DNA of 42,436 bases from an uncultured Synechococcaceae cyanobacterium (GCA_902536065.1 CACAVZ010000001.1:133518-175953); one strand, 5' to 3'; shown: positions 19,113 through 28,766, counted from the stretch's first letter. A program made the numbers and translations. The notes: a model not told the origin generated them from the letters alone.

Positions 19113-19460
19113 ATGGAAAAAATGCTTTTAAAATCAACTACTAGACATGTCAGGATTTTTACTGCTGAAGTAGTTGATGAAGAATTAAAGTTTCATCCAA
19201 ACAAATTGACTCTTGATTTAGATCCAGATAACGAGTTTATTTGGAGTGAAGATTCTTTGGCTAAAATAGATAAAAAATTTCAGGAATTACTTAAAGAGAG
19301 AGTAGGAAAGAATTTAGATGATTACGAACTTCGGAAGATAGGATCAGAAATCGAAGGTTTAATTAAATTTTTGCTTCAAAGTGGGCAACTGAGTTACAAC
19401 CCTGATTGTAGAGTAATGAATTATTCTATGGGTTTACCAAAAACCAATGAAGAACTGTGA
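19113..19460 (+). CDS. ndhM: NDH-1 subunit M
   Basis: This 115-residue protein is NdhM, a peripheral subunit found only in cyanobacterial and plastid NDH-1. It has the expected [13 protein letters not shown] opening, a [12 protein letters not shown] core and an [14 protein letters not shown] end. NdhM helps tie the hydrophilic arm together near the ferredoxin-side module. The start is ATG 19113; a second ATG three codons on is possible. Its TGA overlaps the GTG start of the next gene by four bases, which predicts coupled translation. Confidence 0.94.
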   Translation: MEKMLLKSTTRHVRIFTAEVVDEELKFHPNKLTLDLDPDNEFIWSEDSLAKIDKKFQELLKERVGKNLDDYELRKIGSEIEGLIKFLLQSGQLSYNPDCRVMNYSMGLPKTNEEL

Positions 19461-20077
19461 ATAGACCAACCTCAAATAGAAGACCAAGAAGAGGCTCGAA
19501 TAGATCATATTACTCTTCCAATCAAAGAGACTTTGATTCTTATGGGCAAAAAAATAGATTACCCTCTTCTCCTGAACAAAAGATCAACTTCAGTACAGGA
19601 ACCATCGCTGTTCTTGCAGGAGTGCTAATTTTAGGTGTTGGTATTGGGAGTGCTATTACCAGCACAACAGATGGCGGACAAGGTAATATAGCTAGTCAAC
19701 AACAATTAGATATGGCTGTTCCGGATCCTGAATTTTGCCGACAATGGGGTGCCAGCGCATTTGTAATTGACGTCGAAATGTATACAACTTTGAATCCATC
19801 CACCAGTTTCGTAACCCAACCAGCTCTTCAGCCAGGTTGTGTAATTCGTCGAGAGAATTGGACGGTTTTACAAAAACAAGGAGCAATTAGTAATGAAGAT
19901 GTTAGAGAATGTAAGCAAAGAATGAATACTTTTGCTTATATCGGATCTATACGAGATAAACCAATAGTTAAGTGTGTTTATCAAACTGACGTCAATGAAA
20001 ATAAATTTATAATTAAAGGAGATGGGCAAGCTGAAGATGGAGGAGTAGGAATTAATAAAGAAGCAATTCAGTTTTGA
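19457..20077 (+). CDS. DUF3172 single-pass membrane protein
   Basis: This 206-residue protein matches the cyanobacterial DUF3172 layout: a basic, Ser/Asn/Arg-rich N-terminus (1-45), one membrane helix (about 47-68), and a soluble domain with four Cys (94, 128, 152 and 173) and the block [25 protein letters not shown]. By the positive-inside rule the Cys domain faces the lumen or periplasm, where disulfides could form. It starts at GTG 19457 overlapping the ndhM stop (GTGA). Function is unknown. The coupling to ndhM suggests a part in NDH-1 or thylakoid assembly, which is inference only. Confidence 0.85.
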   Translation: MNRPTSNRRPRRGSNRSYYSSNQRDFDSYGQKNRLPSSPEQKINFSTGTIAVLAGVLILGVGIGSAITSTTDGGQGNIASQQQLDMAVPDPEFCRQWGASAFVIDVEMYTTLNPSTSFVTQPALQPGCVIRRENWTVLQKQGAISNEDVRECKQRMNTFAYIGSIRDKPIVKCVYQTDVNENKFIIKGDGQAEDGGVGINKEAIQF

Positions 20078-20099
20078 TCATATTTGTTTTGTCTGGATT

Positions 20100-21044
20100 C
20101 TATGTTTTTCTTAATGGGCTTTCTAAACTAGCGAATTGAGGTAGGATATTTTTCTTGAATACTTCTGATGCACGTGAAGTATATCTTGATGGATTAGTAA
20201 TCAACTTAAGTTCTCTTTTGACCTCTAAGTCAGTAATAAAAGCTTTGTGGATTGTTCCTGCCGCTAATTCTCTTTCAATTGAAACAACTGGCAAAAAAGA
20301 AGCGCCTAAACCTGATTGGACTGCATTCTTGATTGCTTCAAGAGAATTAAGTTCCATCTCAATTTTTAATCTTTGAATATCAAGTCCAGAATCTTGTAGA
20401 AGTTTATCAACAACTTTTCTTGTTGTTGATTGAGAATCTAATGTTACGAAGTTTAATTTGTATAAGTCTTCTTTTAAAAGCTCTCTTTTATTAGAAAGTT
20501 GATGCTTGGTGGGTAAAACCAATGCTAATTCATCTGTTGCATATGGAATAATTTGCAGTAAATTTTCTAAATCGCTGGGTAATTGTCCTCCAATAATTGC
20601 TAAATCAATTTGTCCATTGGCAACACTCCACCCGGTTCTTCTAGTGCTATGGACTTGAAGTTGAACAGATACATCAGGATATTTTTGTCTAAAAAGTCCA
20701 ATCATCCTAGGCATTAAATAAGTTCCTGTTGTTTGACTGGCTCCAATGACAAGAGTTCCGCCTTTTAAACTATTTAAATCTTCAATAGCCTTACAAGCTT
20801 CATCACATTGATTTAAAATTCGTTCACAATATTCAAGTAAAAGTCTTCCAGCTTCAGTTAATAAAGCTTTTCTACCACCTCTATCGAAGATGGTAATTTC
20901 TAGTTGTTTTTCTAAATTTTGTATTTGCAAACTTACGGCAGGCTGGGTTACGTACAAAAGATCTGCTGCTTTTTTAAAACTACCTTGAGCTGCTATAGCT
21001 TTTAATATTCTTAGTTGGTCGAGAGTAAATGGTAATTCGGGCAT
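20100..21044 (-). CDS. rbcR: LysR-type regulator, RbcR/NdhR-like
   Basis: This 314-residue protein has an N-terminal LysR helix-turn-helix (about 6-64, with [24 protein letters not shown]) and a periplasmic-binding-like effector domain from about 95. Cyanobacterial and red-algal members (RbcR, CmpR, NdhR) sense carbon or photorespiratory metabolites and control Rubisco, bicarbonate transport and ndh genes. The opening [20 protein letters not shown] best fits RbcR. It is divergent from Z-ISO-ndhF-ndhD, and a T-N11-A inverted repeat lies in the shared gap. Family is sure; the RbcR name is moderately sure. Confidence 0.88.
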   Translation of the reverse strand: MPELPFTLDQLRILKAIAAQGSFKKAADLLYVTQPAVSLQIQNLEKQLEITIFDRGGRKALLTEAGRLLLEYCERILNQCDEACKAIEDLNSLKGGTLVIGASQTTGTYLMPRMIGLFRQKYPDVSVQLQVHSTRRTGWSVANGQIDLAIIGGQLPSDLENLLQIIPYATDELALVLPTKHQLSNKRELLKEDLYKLNFVTLDSQSTTRKVVDKLLQDSGLDIQRLKIEMELNSLEAIKNAVQSGLGASFLPVVSIERELAAGTIHKAFITDLEVKRELKLITNPSRYTSRASEVFKKNILPQFASLESPLRKT

Positions 21045-21087
21045 CTATTGTGCCAACAATTATTTATAATTCTAATGCCTAGGAGTA

Positions 21088-21100
21088 TTCTTGTTAAGAA
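21088..21100. promoter_or_regulatory. Candidate LysR-regulator site between rbcR and Z-ISO
   Basis: TTCTT-GTT-AAGAA is a perfect inverted repeat and fits the T-N11-A rule for LysR-type operators. It lies 44 bases upstream of the rbcR-like start (21044) and 27 bases upstream of the Z-ISO ATG (21127), where an autoregulatory site is expected. A CCTAGG palindrome is at 21078-21083. Short AT-rich repeats do arise by chance. Confidence 0.45.
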
Positions 21101-21126
21101 CTAAATTATTCGAATGATCAAAATTT

Positions 21127-21855
21127 ATGGAGACTCATAAAACTTCTTTTGTAATATTAACCTTGATTTTAATTTTTGCAGTAATTCATAGCGGTGGAGC
21201 TGCATTAAGAATTAAAGCGGAATCTATTATAGGACCTAGAATATGGCGTTTATTTTTTGTTTTTTTAAGTTTACCATCGGCACTTATTTTGATTAGTTAT
21301 TTTCTAGCGCATAGATATGATGGGATAAGATTATGGAATTTTCAGGGAAATAGTTTTGTTTTTGTATTAGTTTGGATTTTAACTGCAATAAGTTTTCTGT
21401 TTTTATATCCTGCTACTTACAATTTGTTGGAAATTCCCTCTATTTTAAAACCAAAAGTTCGAATTTACGGAACGGGGATAATGAGAATTACAAGACATCC
21501 ACAAGCATTTGGTCAGATAATTTGGTGTTTTGCTCATACTTTATGGATTGGTACATCATTCACATTAATTACTTCTGTTGGTCTTATTTTGCACCATCTT
21601 TTTGCTATTTGGCATGGAGATAAAAGATTGTCTAGAAGATTTGGTGAGGAATTTGAAAACTTTAAAAAAAATACTTCTATAATCCCCTTCATGGCAATTT
21701 TTGAAGGAAGGCAAGAATTGAAAATTAAAGAATTTTTTAGGTTATCTCAACTTGGTATATTGATTGCAATAGGTATACTTTGGTGGTCTCACCAGTACAT
21801 AAATATCGCTGTAAAAACATTTAATTCATCATTTTTGTCTGAATTTTTCAAATGA
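21127..21855 (+). CDS. z-iso: 15-cis-zeta-carotene isomerase (Z-ISO), NnrU family
   Basis: This 242-residue protein has five or more membrane helices and the family blocks FAVIHSGGAALR (17-28), RITRHPQAFGQIIWCFAHTLWIG (from 120), HHLFAIWHGDKRLSRRFGEEFE (156-177) and SIIPFMAIFEGRQ (184-196). These match plant Z-ISO more closely than denitrifier NnrU proteins. Z-ISO is a heme enzyme that isomerises the 15-cis bond of the CrtP product so that zeta-carotene desaturation can proceed. Candidate heme-ligand His are 21, 124, 137, 156 and 157. It starts at ATG 21127, divergent from the LysR gene and 37 bases before ndhF. It might be labelled simply NnrU elsewhere. Confidence 0.88.
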   Translation: METHKTSFVILTLILIFAVIHSGGAALRIKAESIIGPRIWRLFFVFLSLPSALILISYFLAHRYDGIRLWNFQGNSFVFVLVWILTAISFLFLYPATYNLLEIPSILKPKVRIYGTGIMRITRHPQAFGQIIWCFAHTLWIGTSFTLITSVGLILHHLFAIWHGDKRLSRRFGEEFENFKKNTSIIPFMAIFEGRQELKIKEFFRLSQLGILIAIGILWWSHQYINIAVKTFNSSFLSEFFK

Positions 21856-21892
21856 CAGTTTAAAATTGCAGATATAAGTTTATTTTTATAAA

Positions 21893-23917
21893 ATGATCCC
21901 TCAAGCCTCAGAAATTGCATGGTTAATTCCTGTTTTCCCTCTTATTGGGGCAGTGCTTTCTGGTTTAGGGTTAATAAGCATTAATAAGAAAATTAATAAC
22001 TCTAGAGAAATAGTTTCTATAGGTCTGATTTCTTTTGTTGGTATATCTGCAGTAATTAGTTACAAAGCGCTGATTGAACAAATTAATGGTTATCAATCTG
22101 TAGAAAAATTATTTATATGGGCTAATGCTGGGGATTTTACAATCCCAATGGGATTTGTTCTTGATCCTTTGGGCAGTGTAATGCTTGCTTTAGTAACTAC
22201 AATAACTTTGTTAGTGATGATTTATTCTCATGGTTATATGGCACATGATAAGGGTTATGTCAGATTTTTTACTTATCTAGCTTTATTTAGTAGTTCGATG
22301 ATGGGATTAATAATTAGTCCAAATCTTCTAGAAATATATGTTTTTTGGGAATTAGTTGGAATGTGTTCTTACTTATTGGTTGGTTTTTGGTACGACAGAG
22401 ATGGTGCAGCACATGCTGCACAAAAAGCATTCGTTGTTAATAGAGTTGGAGACTTTGGCTTATTGTTAGGAATCCTTGGTCTTTTTTGGGCAACGAACAG
22501 TTTTGATTTTAATGAAATAGCAACTGGAATTTCTAAATCATTAGCTGATAATTCAATACCTATTTGGGCTGCTTTACTTCTTTGTTTTTTAGTTTTTTTA
22601 GGGCCAATGGCAAAATCTGCGCAATTTCCTCTTCATGTATGGTTACCTGATGCAATGGAGGGTCCGACACCGATTTCTGCACTAATCCATGCAGCTACGA
22701 TGGTTGCTGCAGGAATATTTCTAGTAGCTAGGCTTCAACCCCTTTATTCAATATTCCCTTCTATTCAGTTTATTATTGCTTTAGTTGGAAGCATCACTTG
22801 TTTTTTAGGGGCTTCTATAGCTTTGACCCAAATGGATTTAAAAAAAGGTTTAGCATATAGTACTGTTTCTCAGCTTGGTTACATGATGCTTGCGATGGGT
22901 TGTGGAGCTCCAGTAGCTGGAATTTTCCACTTGGTTACTCATGCTTGCTTTAAAGCAATGTTATTTTTGGGATCTGGTTCAGTAATACATGCTATGGAAG
23001 AAGTAGTTGGCCATCAGCCTGTATTAGCTCAAGATATGAGATTGATGGGCGGATTAAGAAAAAAAATGCCATATACATCAACAACATTTTTAATAGGTTG
23101 TGTAGCAATTAGTGGAATTCCTCCATTGGCAGGTTTTTGGAGTAAAGATGAGATACTTGGAAATGCTTTTATATCATTCCCAGCTTTTTGGTTTGTAGGA
23201 TTTTTAACTGCTGGTATGACTGCTTTTTATATGTTTAGGCTTTATTTCTTAACATTTGAAGGAGATTTCAGAGGTGAGAATAAAGAATTGCAAAAAGAGC
23301 TTCTAATAGCCTCTAAAACAAATCTAGATGAAGAAAATGAAGAAGATCATGAAGAACATGGTTCTATTCATGAGTCTCCCTGGTCAATGACATTTCCCTT
23401 AGTATTCCTAGCTGTACCTTCTGTAATTGTCGGCTTTATGGGTCTTCCATGGGATAGCAAAATTGCGAATTTACTAGATCCTGAAGAAGCAGAGACTGCA
23501 GCAAAAGCATTCGAATTAAAAGAATTTTTGCCTTTAGCGATAGTCTCAGTTCTTATTGCATCAGCTGGAATCTTTATCGCTTATCAGGCATATTTTGTGA
23601 AAAAAATTAATTTAACACTTTTATTTGCCGAAAAGTTTCCCAGCATCAACCGATTTTTATCTAATAAATGGTATCTAGATGATATTAATGAAAAACTTTT
23701 TGTTAAGGGTAGCAGAAAACTTGCAAAAGAAGTCTTAGAAGTTGATTCTAAGGTTGTTGATGGCGTCGTTAATCTTACTGGACTTGTTACATTAGGAAGT
23801 GGAGAAGGCTTGAAATATTTTGAGACTGGTAGAGCTCAATTTTATGCGCTCATTGTTTTTGGAGGTGTAATTCTTCTAGTGGCTATATTTGGTTTCCAAT
23901 CTCCTCAATTATCTTAA
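21893..23917 (+). CDS. ndhF: NDH-1 subunit 5 (NdhF)
   Basis: This 674-residue multi-helix protein is NdhF, an antiporter-like proton-pumping subunit of NDH-1. It has the N-terminal Proton_antipo_N block (GFVLDPLGSVML), a membrane Glu at 153 in FWELVGMCSYLLVG, and the FPLHVWLPDAMEGPTPISALIHAATMV core shared with NuoL. A charged insertion with EENEEDHEEHG (about 479-489) separates later helices. The long C-terminal helix is present. It starts at ATG 21893. The ndhF-ndhD pair with full-length proteins suits the respiratory/cyclic NDH-1L form rather than the CO2-uptake form, which is inference. Confidence 0.96.
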   Translation: MIPQASEIAWLIPVFPLIGAVLSGLGLISINKKINNSREIVSIGLISFVGISAVISYKALIEQINGYQSVEKLFIWANAGDFTIPMGFVLDPLGSVMLALVTTITLLVMIYSHGYMAHDKGYVRFFTYLALFSSSMMGLIISPNLLEIYVFWELVGMCSYLLVGFWYDRDGAAHAAQKAFVVNRVGDFGLLLGILGLFWATNSFDFNEIATGISKSLADNSIPIWAALLLCFLVFLGPMAKSAQFPLHVWLPDAMEGPTPISALIHAATMVAAGIFLVARLQPLYSIFPSIQFIIALVGSITCFLGASIALTQMDLKKGLAYSTVSQLGYMMLAMGCGAPVAGIFHLVTHACFKAMLFLGSGSVIHAMEEVVGHQPVLAQDMRLMGGLRKKMPYTSTTFLIGCVAISGIPPLAGFWSKDEILGNAFISFPAFWFVGFLTAGMTAFYMFRLYFLTFEGDFRGENKELQKELLIASKTNLDEENEEDHEEHGSIHESPWSMTFPLVFLAVPSVIVGFMGLPWDSKIANLLDPEEAETAAKAFELKEFLPLAIVSVLIASAGIFIAYQAYFVKKINLTLLFAEKFPSINRFLSNKWYLDDINEKLFVKGSRKLAKEVLEVDSKVVDGVVNLTGLVTLGSGEGLKYFETGRAQFYALIVFGGVILLVAIFGFQSPQLS

Positions 23918-24002
23918 TTACAATTGTGTGTCTTCACTGTCCAATGGGGTGAAAAAATACAGAAAATTTCTAGACTTTATTTAAGATAAATTTCTTATTA
24001 AA

Positions 24003-25643
24003 TTGAGTACTTATTTTTATACAAATTTTGCAACGCAAATTTTGGGAACCTTGGGAGCTGGATTGTCTAATTTTCCTTGGTTATCTGCATCTATTCTGTT
24101 CCCAATTGGTAGTGCATTTGTTATCCCTTTTTTCCCAGATAAAGGGAATGGAAAAGAGGTTAGATGGTTTGCTTTGTCTATTGCATTAATAACTTTTTTA
24201 ATAACTGTCGGTTCTTATATAAATGGTTTTGATATTAGTAATGAAAATGTTCAACTGAAAGAAAATATTAGTTGGCTCCCTGATTTAGGTCTTACTTGGT
24301 CTGTTGGCGCTGATGGCATGTCTATGCCGTTAATATTATTGACTAGTTTTATCACTGCTTTAGCGGTTCTTGCTGCATGGCCAGTTAAGTTTAAGCCAAA
24401 GTTATTTTTCTTTTTGATATTGGTGATGGATGGTGGGCAAATCGCTGTGTTTGCAGTACAAGATATGCTTTTATTTTTTCTAACTTGGGAACTTGAGTTA
24501 ATTCCCGTTTATTTATTACTGGCCATATGGGGTGGCAAAAATCGACAATATGCAGCAACAAAATTCATTATTTATACAGCTGGCAGTTCTATCTTCATTC
24601 TTCTTGCAGCTTTAGCAATGGGTTTCTATGGTACAGAAATTCCTAACTTTGAGTTTTCTCACTTGGCAGCTCAAGATTTTAGTCAAAGATTCCAAATATT
24701 ATGTTATGTAGGGCTTTTAATTGCATTTGGTGTGAAACTGCCAATAGTACCTCTTCATACTTGGCTACCAGATGCTCATGGAGAGGCTACAGCTCCTGTT
24801 CATATGCTTTTAGCAGGAATTTTATTAAAAATGGGAGGATATGCTCTTTTAAGATTTAATGCGCAATTATTACCCGTTGCTCATGCTCAATTTGCCCCAT
24901 TATTAATAGTTCTAGGGGTTGTTAATATAATTTATGCTGCATTAACTTCTTTTGCTCAAAGAAATCTTAAAAGAAAAATTGCATACAGTTCGATAAGTCA
25001 TATGGGTTTCGTTCTCATTGGTATAGGGAGTTTTAGTAGTCTTGGAACAAGCGGAGCTATGCTGCAAATGGTTAGTCATGGATTAATTGGCGCAAGTTTA
25101 TTTTTTCTTGTTGGGGCTACCTATGACAGAACAAAGACTCTTAAACTTGATGAAATGAGTGGTGTAGGACAAAAAATGAGAATAATGTTTGCTCTTTGGA
25201 CTGCTTGCTCCCTGGCTTCCCTGGCTTTACCGGGTATGAGTGGATTTGTTTCCGAATTGATGGTATTTACAGGATTTGTTACTGATGAAGTGTATACGCT
25301 TCCTTTTAGGGTAGTGATGGCCTCTTTAGCTGCTATCGGTGTAATACTTACTCCTATTTATCTACTTTCTATGTTACGCGAGATTTTCTTTGGTAAAGAA
25401 AATCCTAAATTAGTCGAAGAAAGAAAACTTGTAGATGCAGAGCCAAGGGAAGTTTATATTATTGCTTGTTTACTTTTGCCGATTATCGGTATAGGTTTGT
25501 ACCCAAGATTAGTTACTGAAAGTTATATTGCATCTATCAATAATTTGGTCGATCGAGATTTAACTGCAGTTAAAGGTGCAGTAAAAACAAATATTTTTTC
25601 AGGTACTAAAACATATGATATTTTAAAAGCTCCAACAATATAA
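24003..25643 (+). CDS. ndhD: NDH-1 subunit 4 (NdhD)
   Basis: This protein of up to 546 residues is NdhD, the second antiporter-like subunit, with [41 protein letters not shown] and [16 protein letters not shown]. It pumps protons in the NDH-1 membrane arm. The start is uncertain: the longest frame opens at TTG 24003, but a second in-frame TTG at 24042, just before the conserved [18 protein letters not shown], is equally plausible. It follows ndhF by 85 bases. Identification is secure. Confidence 0.95.
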   Translation: MSTYFYTNFATQILGTLGAGLSNFPWLSASILFPIGSAFVIPFFPDKGNGKEVRWFALSIALITFLITVGSYINGFDISNENVQLKENISWLPDLGLTWSVGADGMSMPLILLTSFITALAVLAAWPVKFKPKLFFFLILVMDGGQIAVFAVQDMLLFFLTWELELIPVYLLLAIWGGKNRQYAATKFIIYTAGSSIFILLAALAMGFYGTEIPNFEFSHLAAQDFSQRFQILCYVGLLIAFGVKLPIVPLHTWLPDAHGEATAPVHMLLAGILLKMGGYALLRFNAQLLPVAHAQFAPLLIVLGVVNIIYAALTSFAQRNLKRKIAYSSISHMGFVLIGIGSFSSLGTSGAMLQMVSHGLIGASLFFLVGATYDRTKTLKLDEMSGVGQKMRIMFALWTACSLASLALPGMSGFVSELMVFTGFVTDEVYTLPFRVVMASLAAIGVILTPIYLLSMLREIFFGKENPKLVEERKLVDAEPREVYIIACLLLPIIGIGLYPRLVTESYIASINNLVDRDLTAVKGAVKTNIFSGTKTYDILKAPTI

Positions 25644-25766
25644 TTTTTTAAATTAATGCAATATTGTTTGGCATTAAATCAATTAAAAGATATCTTGTGA
25701 GTAGATTTTATCTATTTCAAAATATCTTATTTAAATCCTATTGATAGGCAACAATTAGGCCCTAGA

Positions 25767-26588
25767 TTGTTGATCAAGTTTCTTCAAGACGCTGCAGGAA
25801 AAGGCGAGCTTGATCCATGGGATATTGATGTAATAAGTGTAATTGATAGTTTTTTAGAGCAATACTCCCATACTTTTAAGCAATCTTCAAATAGTCAAAT
25901 CTCATATCATAAGGATTTAGCTGAGACAAGCGAAGCTTTTTTTGCTGCTTCCGTACTAGTTAATTTAAAGGCTCAAGTTTTGGAATCTGATGTTTTCAAA
26001 GAAAATTCTTCCGATTTTGAAGATAATTTTGACTTGGATGATCAAGATTGGATTGATAATGAGTTTAATATTCCAAAATTTCCTGAAAAATATCTTAGGA
26101 GAAGATCAATTGCACAACCAATTCTTAAACGTACAACAACATTGGGAGAACTTGTAAGTCAGTTAGAGTCCATAGCAGAAGTTATTGAAACCCAAGATCT
26201 GCTGCTAATGAAGAGAAAAAGAAATAAAAAATATTCTGATAAGGCTTTAATTTCACAAGTAAAATCTCTAGCACATCGCGAGAAACTTCCAGAAACCACA
26301 AAAGCATTAGGGAAATTTATTGATGGATGGGAAAAAGCATTACAGTGGATAGATTTTGAATATCTAGTTGAGAAATGGCAAACTGTTGTAAAAAATGATT
26401 TAGATAAAGATCGTTTGGGAGTTTTTTGGGCGTTGTTATTTTTATCATCCGAAAACAAAATTGAAATTAAACAAATTAATTCCTTATATGGCCCAATTCA
26501 AATTAAAAGAATAATTCCCGAAGGAGGTTTAGCTCAATTGCCTATAGAGAATCTTGATGTAACCAAGACCGTCCCTTCTGCTGTTTAG
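25767..26588 (+). CDS. scpA: Segregation and condensation protein ScpA, start uncertain
   Basis: This is the kleisin ScpA, which bridges the SMC dimer in chromosome condensation. Conserved blocks are ELDPWDIDVISVIDSFL, the ETSEAFFAASVLVNLKAQVLES helix, and a C-terminal winged-helix region ending near IKRIIPEGG. The only ordinary in-frame start is TTG 25767, but this cuts the family's opening motif: reading upstream gives RQQLGPR just before LLIKFLQDAAGKGELD, equivalent to the usual FEGPLDLLL. So the true start probably lies upstream, possibly ATT at 25740. The frame is open back to a stop at 25698. It follows ndhD by 123 bases. Confidence 0.87.
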   Translation: MLIKFLQDAAGKGELDPWDIDVISVIDSFLEQYSHTFKQSSNSQISYHKDLAETSEAFFAASVLVNLKAQVLESDVFKENSSDFEDNFDLDDQDWIDNEFNIPKFPEKYLRRRSIAQPILKRTTTLGELVSQLESIAEVIETQDLLLMKRKRNKKYSDKALISQVKSLAHREKLPETTKALGKFIDGWEKALQWIDFEYLVEKWQTVVKNDLDKDRLGVFWALLFLSSENKIEIKQINSLYGPIQIKRIIPEGGLAQLPIENLDVTKTVPSAV

Positions 26589-26607
26589 GAGCTTATTAGT
26601 AATAACG

Positions 26608-26613
26608 TATAAT
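26608..26613 (+). promoter_or_regulatory. Candidate -10 box for the NDP-sugar pyrophosphorylase
   Basis: A consensus TATAAT lies 23 bases before the ATG at 26637, and an AAGAGG ribosome-binding site at 26621-26626 sits ten bases before that ATG. The -35 region is weak, as usual in picocyanobacteria. Start of transcription near 26620 would leave a very short leader. Confidence 0.5.
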
Positions 26614-26636
26614 CTTTAAAAAGAGGTTTTGAATTC

Positions 26637-27815
26637 ATGAAGGCAATGATACTTGCTGCAGGTAAGGGTACACGTGTTCAGCCTATTACGCATGTGATCC
26701 CGAAACCGATGATTCCGATTTTGCAAAAACCTGTTATGGAGTTTCTCTTGGAACTTTTAAGAGAACATAACTTTAAGGAAATAATGGTAAATGTTTCTCA
26801 TCTGGCTGAAGAAATTGAAAATTATTTTAGGGATGGGCAAAGATTTGGAGTAGAAATTGCTTATAGTTTTGAAGGAAGAATTGAAGATGGAGAATTAATA
26901 GGTGATGCTTTAGGATCCGCAGGAGGATTAAAAAAAATTCAGGATTTTCAAAATTTCTTTGATGAAACTTTTGTCGTTTTATGTGGTGATGCTTTAGTTG
27001 ATTTAGATTTAACTCAAGCTGTAAAAAAACATAAGCAGAAAGGAGCTATTGCGAGCTTAATAACAAAGAAGGTAACTAAAGATCAAGTATCAAGTTACGG
27101 TGTCGTGGTTTCTGATGAAAACGGCCGTATAAAGGCTTTTCAGGAAAAGCCAACAGTTGATCAAGCTTTAAGTGACTCTATAAATACAGGTATTTATCTT
27201 TTCGAACCCGAAATTTTTAATTACATACCTTCAGCAGAGAAATTTGATATTGGAGCTGATCTTTTCCCTAAACTTGTTGAAATGGATTTACCATTTTTTG
27301 CATTACCAATGGATTTTGAATGGGTAGATATTGGGAAAGTTCCTGATTATTGGAGTGCTATTAGAAATGTATTACAAGGTAAGGTAAGACAAGTGCAAAT
27401 ACCAGGTAAGGAAATAAAACCCGGAGTTTTTACAGGCTTGAATGTAGCGGCTAACTGGGATAAGGTTAATATTACCGGGCCAGTCTATATTGGAGGTATG
27501 ACTAGGATTGAGGATGGAGCAACTATTATTGGCCCATCAATGATTGGACCAAGTTGTTGCATTTGTGAGGGGGCAACTATAGATAACTCAATTATCTTTG
27601 ATTATTCAAAAATTGGTAAAGGTGTAAGACTTATGGATAAGTTAGTGTTCGGTAAATATTGTGTTGGGAAAAATGGAGATCATTTTGATTTGCAAGATGC
27701 ATCTTTAGATTGGTTAATAGCAGATTCAAGAAGATCTGATTTGACTGAGCCATCTCCTCAGCAGAAAGCTATGGCAGAATTATTGGGTACTGATTTGATT
27801 AATATTCCAGACTAA
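26637..27815 (+). CDS. NDP-sugar pyrophosphorylase, mannose-1-phosphate guanylyltransferase-like
   Basis: This 392-residue protein has the nucleotidyltransferase signature LAAGKGTRVQPITHVIPKPM (6-25) and VLCGDALVDLDL near 118-129, followed by a C-terminal left-handed beta-helix of hexapeptide repeats (about 265-340, for example GATIIGPSMIGPS). It activates a sugar phosphate to an NDP-sugar, most likely GDP-mannose or a glucose nucleotide. The substrate cannot be fixed by eye. It has its own TATAAT and AAGAGG sites. It may feed surface-glycan synthesis, as might the DegT gene at 452. Its last 17 bases overlap metF tail to tail. Confidence 0.87.
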   Translation: MKAMILAAGKGTRVQPITHVIPKPMIPILQKPVMEFLLELLREHNFKEIMVNVSHLAEEIENYFRDGQRFGVEIAYSFEGRIEDGELIGDALGSAGGLKKIQDFQNFFDETFVVLCGDALVDLDLTQAVKKHKQKGAIASLITKKVTKDQVSSYGVVVSDENGRIKAFQEKPTVDQALSDSINTGIYLFEPEIFNYIPSAEKFDIGADLFPKLVEMDLPFFALPMDFEWVDIGKVPDYWSAIRNVLQGKVRQVQIPGKEIKPGVFTGLNVAANWDKVNITGPVYIGGMTRIEDGATIIGPSMIGPSCCICEGATIDNSIIFDYSKIGKGVRLMDKLVFGKYCVGKNGDHFDLQDASLDWLIADSRRSDLTEPSPQQKAMAELLGTDLINIPD

Positions 27816-28689
27816 GATCAGCTTTTTCAATAATCTCAGGAATTAAATGCTCTGATTTTACTGCCATTAGATGAACACCATTTGCGATATTAAAAAAATC
27901 ATGAGCTTGTTCAGCTGCAATTTTAATACCTTCTTGTAATGGCTCTTTGGAATCTTTAAGACGATTTAAGATATTTTCAGGGATGTTTGCACCTGGAACG
28001 TATTTGTTTATAAAGAGAGCATTTTTGTAAGATTTTAATAGGAATACTCCTGCAATTACAGGAATTTCAAGAGGCTCGGCTATTTTTTTGCAGAAATCTA
28101 TTAAATTTTCTTTTTCCATAACCATTTGAGTTTGTATAAATCTGGCTCCACTCTCTTTTTTCTTTCTTATTCTATTTTCTAAACTTCTTTTATTTCTGCA
28201 ATTTGGATCAGCTGCAGCACCTGCAAAAATAAATGTTTTTTGATCGTGAAGTTCTCCTAGGGTAGGATCAATTCCTCTATTGAAAGCCTGAATTTGTTGA
28301 AGCAATCTAACAGACTCAAACTCATGCACGGCCTTGGCATCTTGTTGATCCCCAGCTTTTACTGAATCACCGGTAATGCATAAGATATTTTTGATTCCTA
28401 AAGCATTTGCTCCCAGAATGTCCGATTGTAAAGCGATTTTATTACGATCTCTGCAAGAAATTTGCATTACTGGTTCTATTCCATTTTCCAGTAATAGTTT
28501 GGACATTGCCAAGCTGCACATTCTCATTACAGCTCTACTTCCATCGGTAATGTTAACAGCATGTACCTTATCTTTCAAAAGTTGTGCTATCTTAATAGAT
28601 CTTATGGGGCTTCCACCTCTTGGCGGCATTAACTCTGCCGTTATTACCTTAGATCTTTTTTCTAAAGTCTGCTGAAGTTTTGATTTCAA
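27799..28689 (-). CDS. metF: 5,10-methylenetetrahydrofolate reductase
   Basis: This 296-residue FAD enzyme makes 5-methyl-THF for methionine synthesis. Family marks are VITAELMPPRGG (15-26, with E19 as the likely catalytic Glu), the NITDGS block and CITGDSVKAGDQ, and a MVMEKENLIDFCKKIAEP stretch in the last third. It is a TIM barrel of the usual length. It starts at ATG 28689 and overlaps the sugar pyrophosphorylase by 17 bases at the stop ends, the longest overlap in the window. It is divergent from pedR. Confidence 0.94.
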   Translation of the reverse strand: MKSKLQQTLEKRSKVITAELMPPRGGSPIRSIKIAQLLKDKVHAVNITDGSRAVMRMCSLAMSKLLLENGIEPVMQISCRDRNKIALQSDILGANALGIKNILCITGDSVKAGDQQDAKAVHEFESVRLLQQIQAFNRGIDPTLGELHDQKTFIFAGAAADPNCRNKRSLENRIRKKKESGARFIQTQMVMEKENLIDFCKKIAEPLEIPVIAGVFLLKSYKNALFINKYVPGANIPENILNRLKDSKEPLQEGIKIAAEQAHDFFNIANGVHLMAVKSEHLIPEIIEKADLSLEY

Positions 28690-28752
28690 TTGCTTTTGTT
28701 TCCTAGTTGGTTAACAAGTGTACTGAGATTGCTAAACTTAATTAATATAAAA

Positions 28753-28757
28753 AAGGA
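28753..28757 (+). promoter_or_regulatory. Ribosome-binding site of pedR
   Basis: AAGGA lies nine bases before the ATG at 28767. Clear Shine-Dalgarno sites are rare in this window, so it supports this start and suggests strong translation of pedR. Confidence 0.6.
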
Positions 28758-28766
28758 ACTGTTTAA

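Noticed and set aside
23925-23960. TTCAC and GTGAA arms followed by an A-run after ndhF, as a terminator
   Set aside because: Only five paired bases and a long loop, with A instead of T after the arm on the plus strand. Not a credible terminator.
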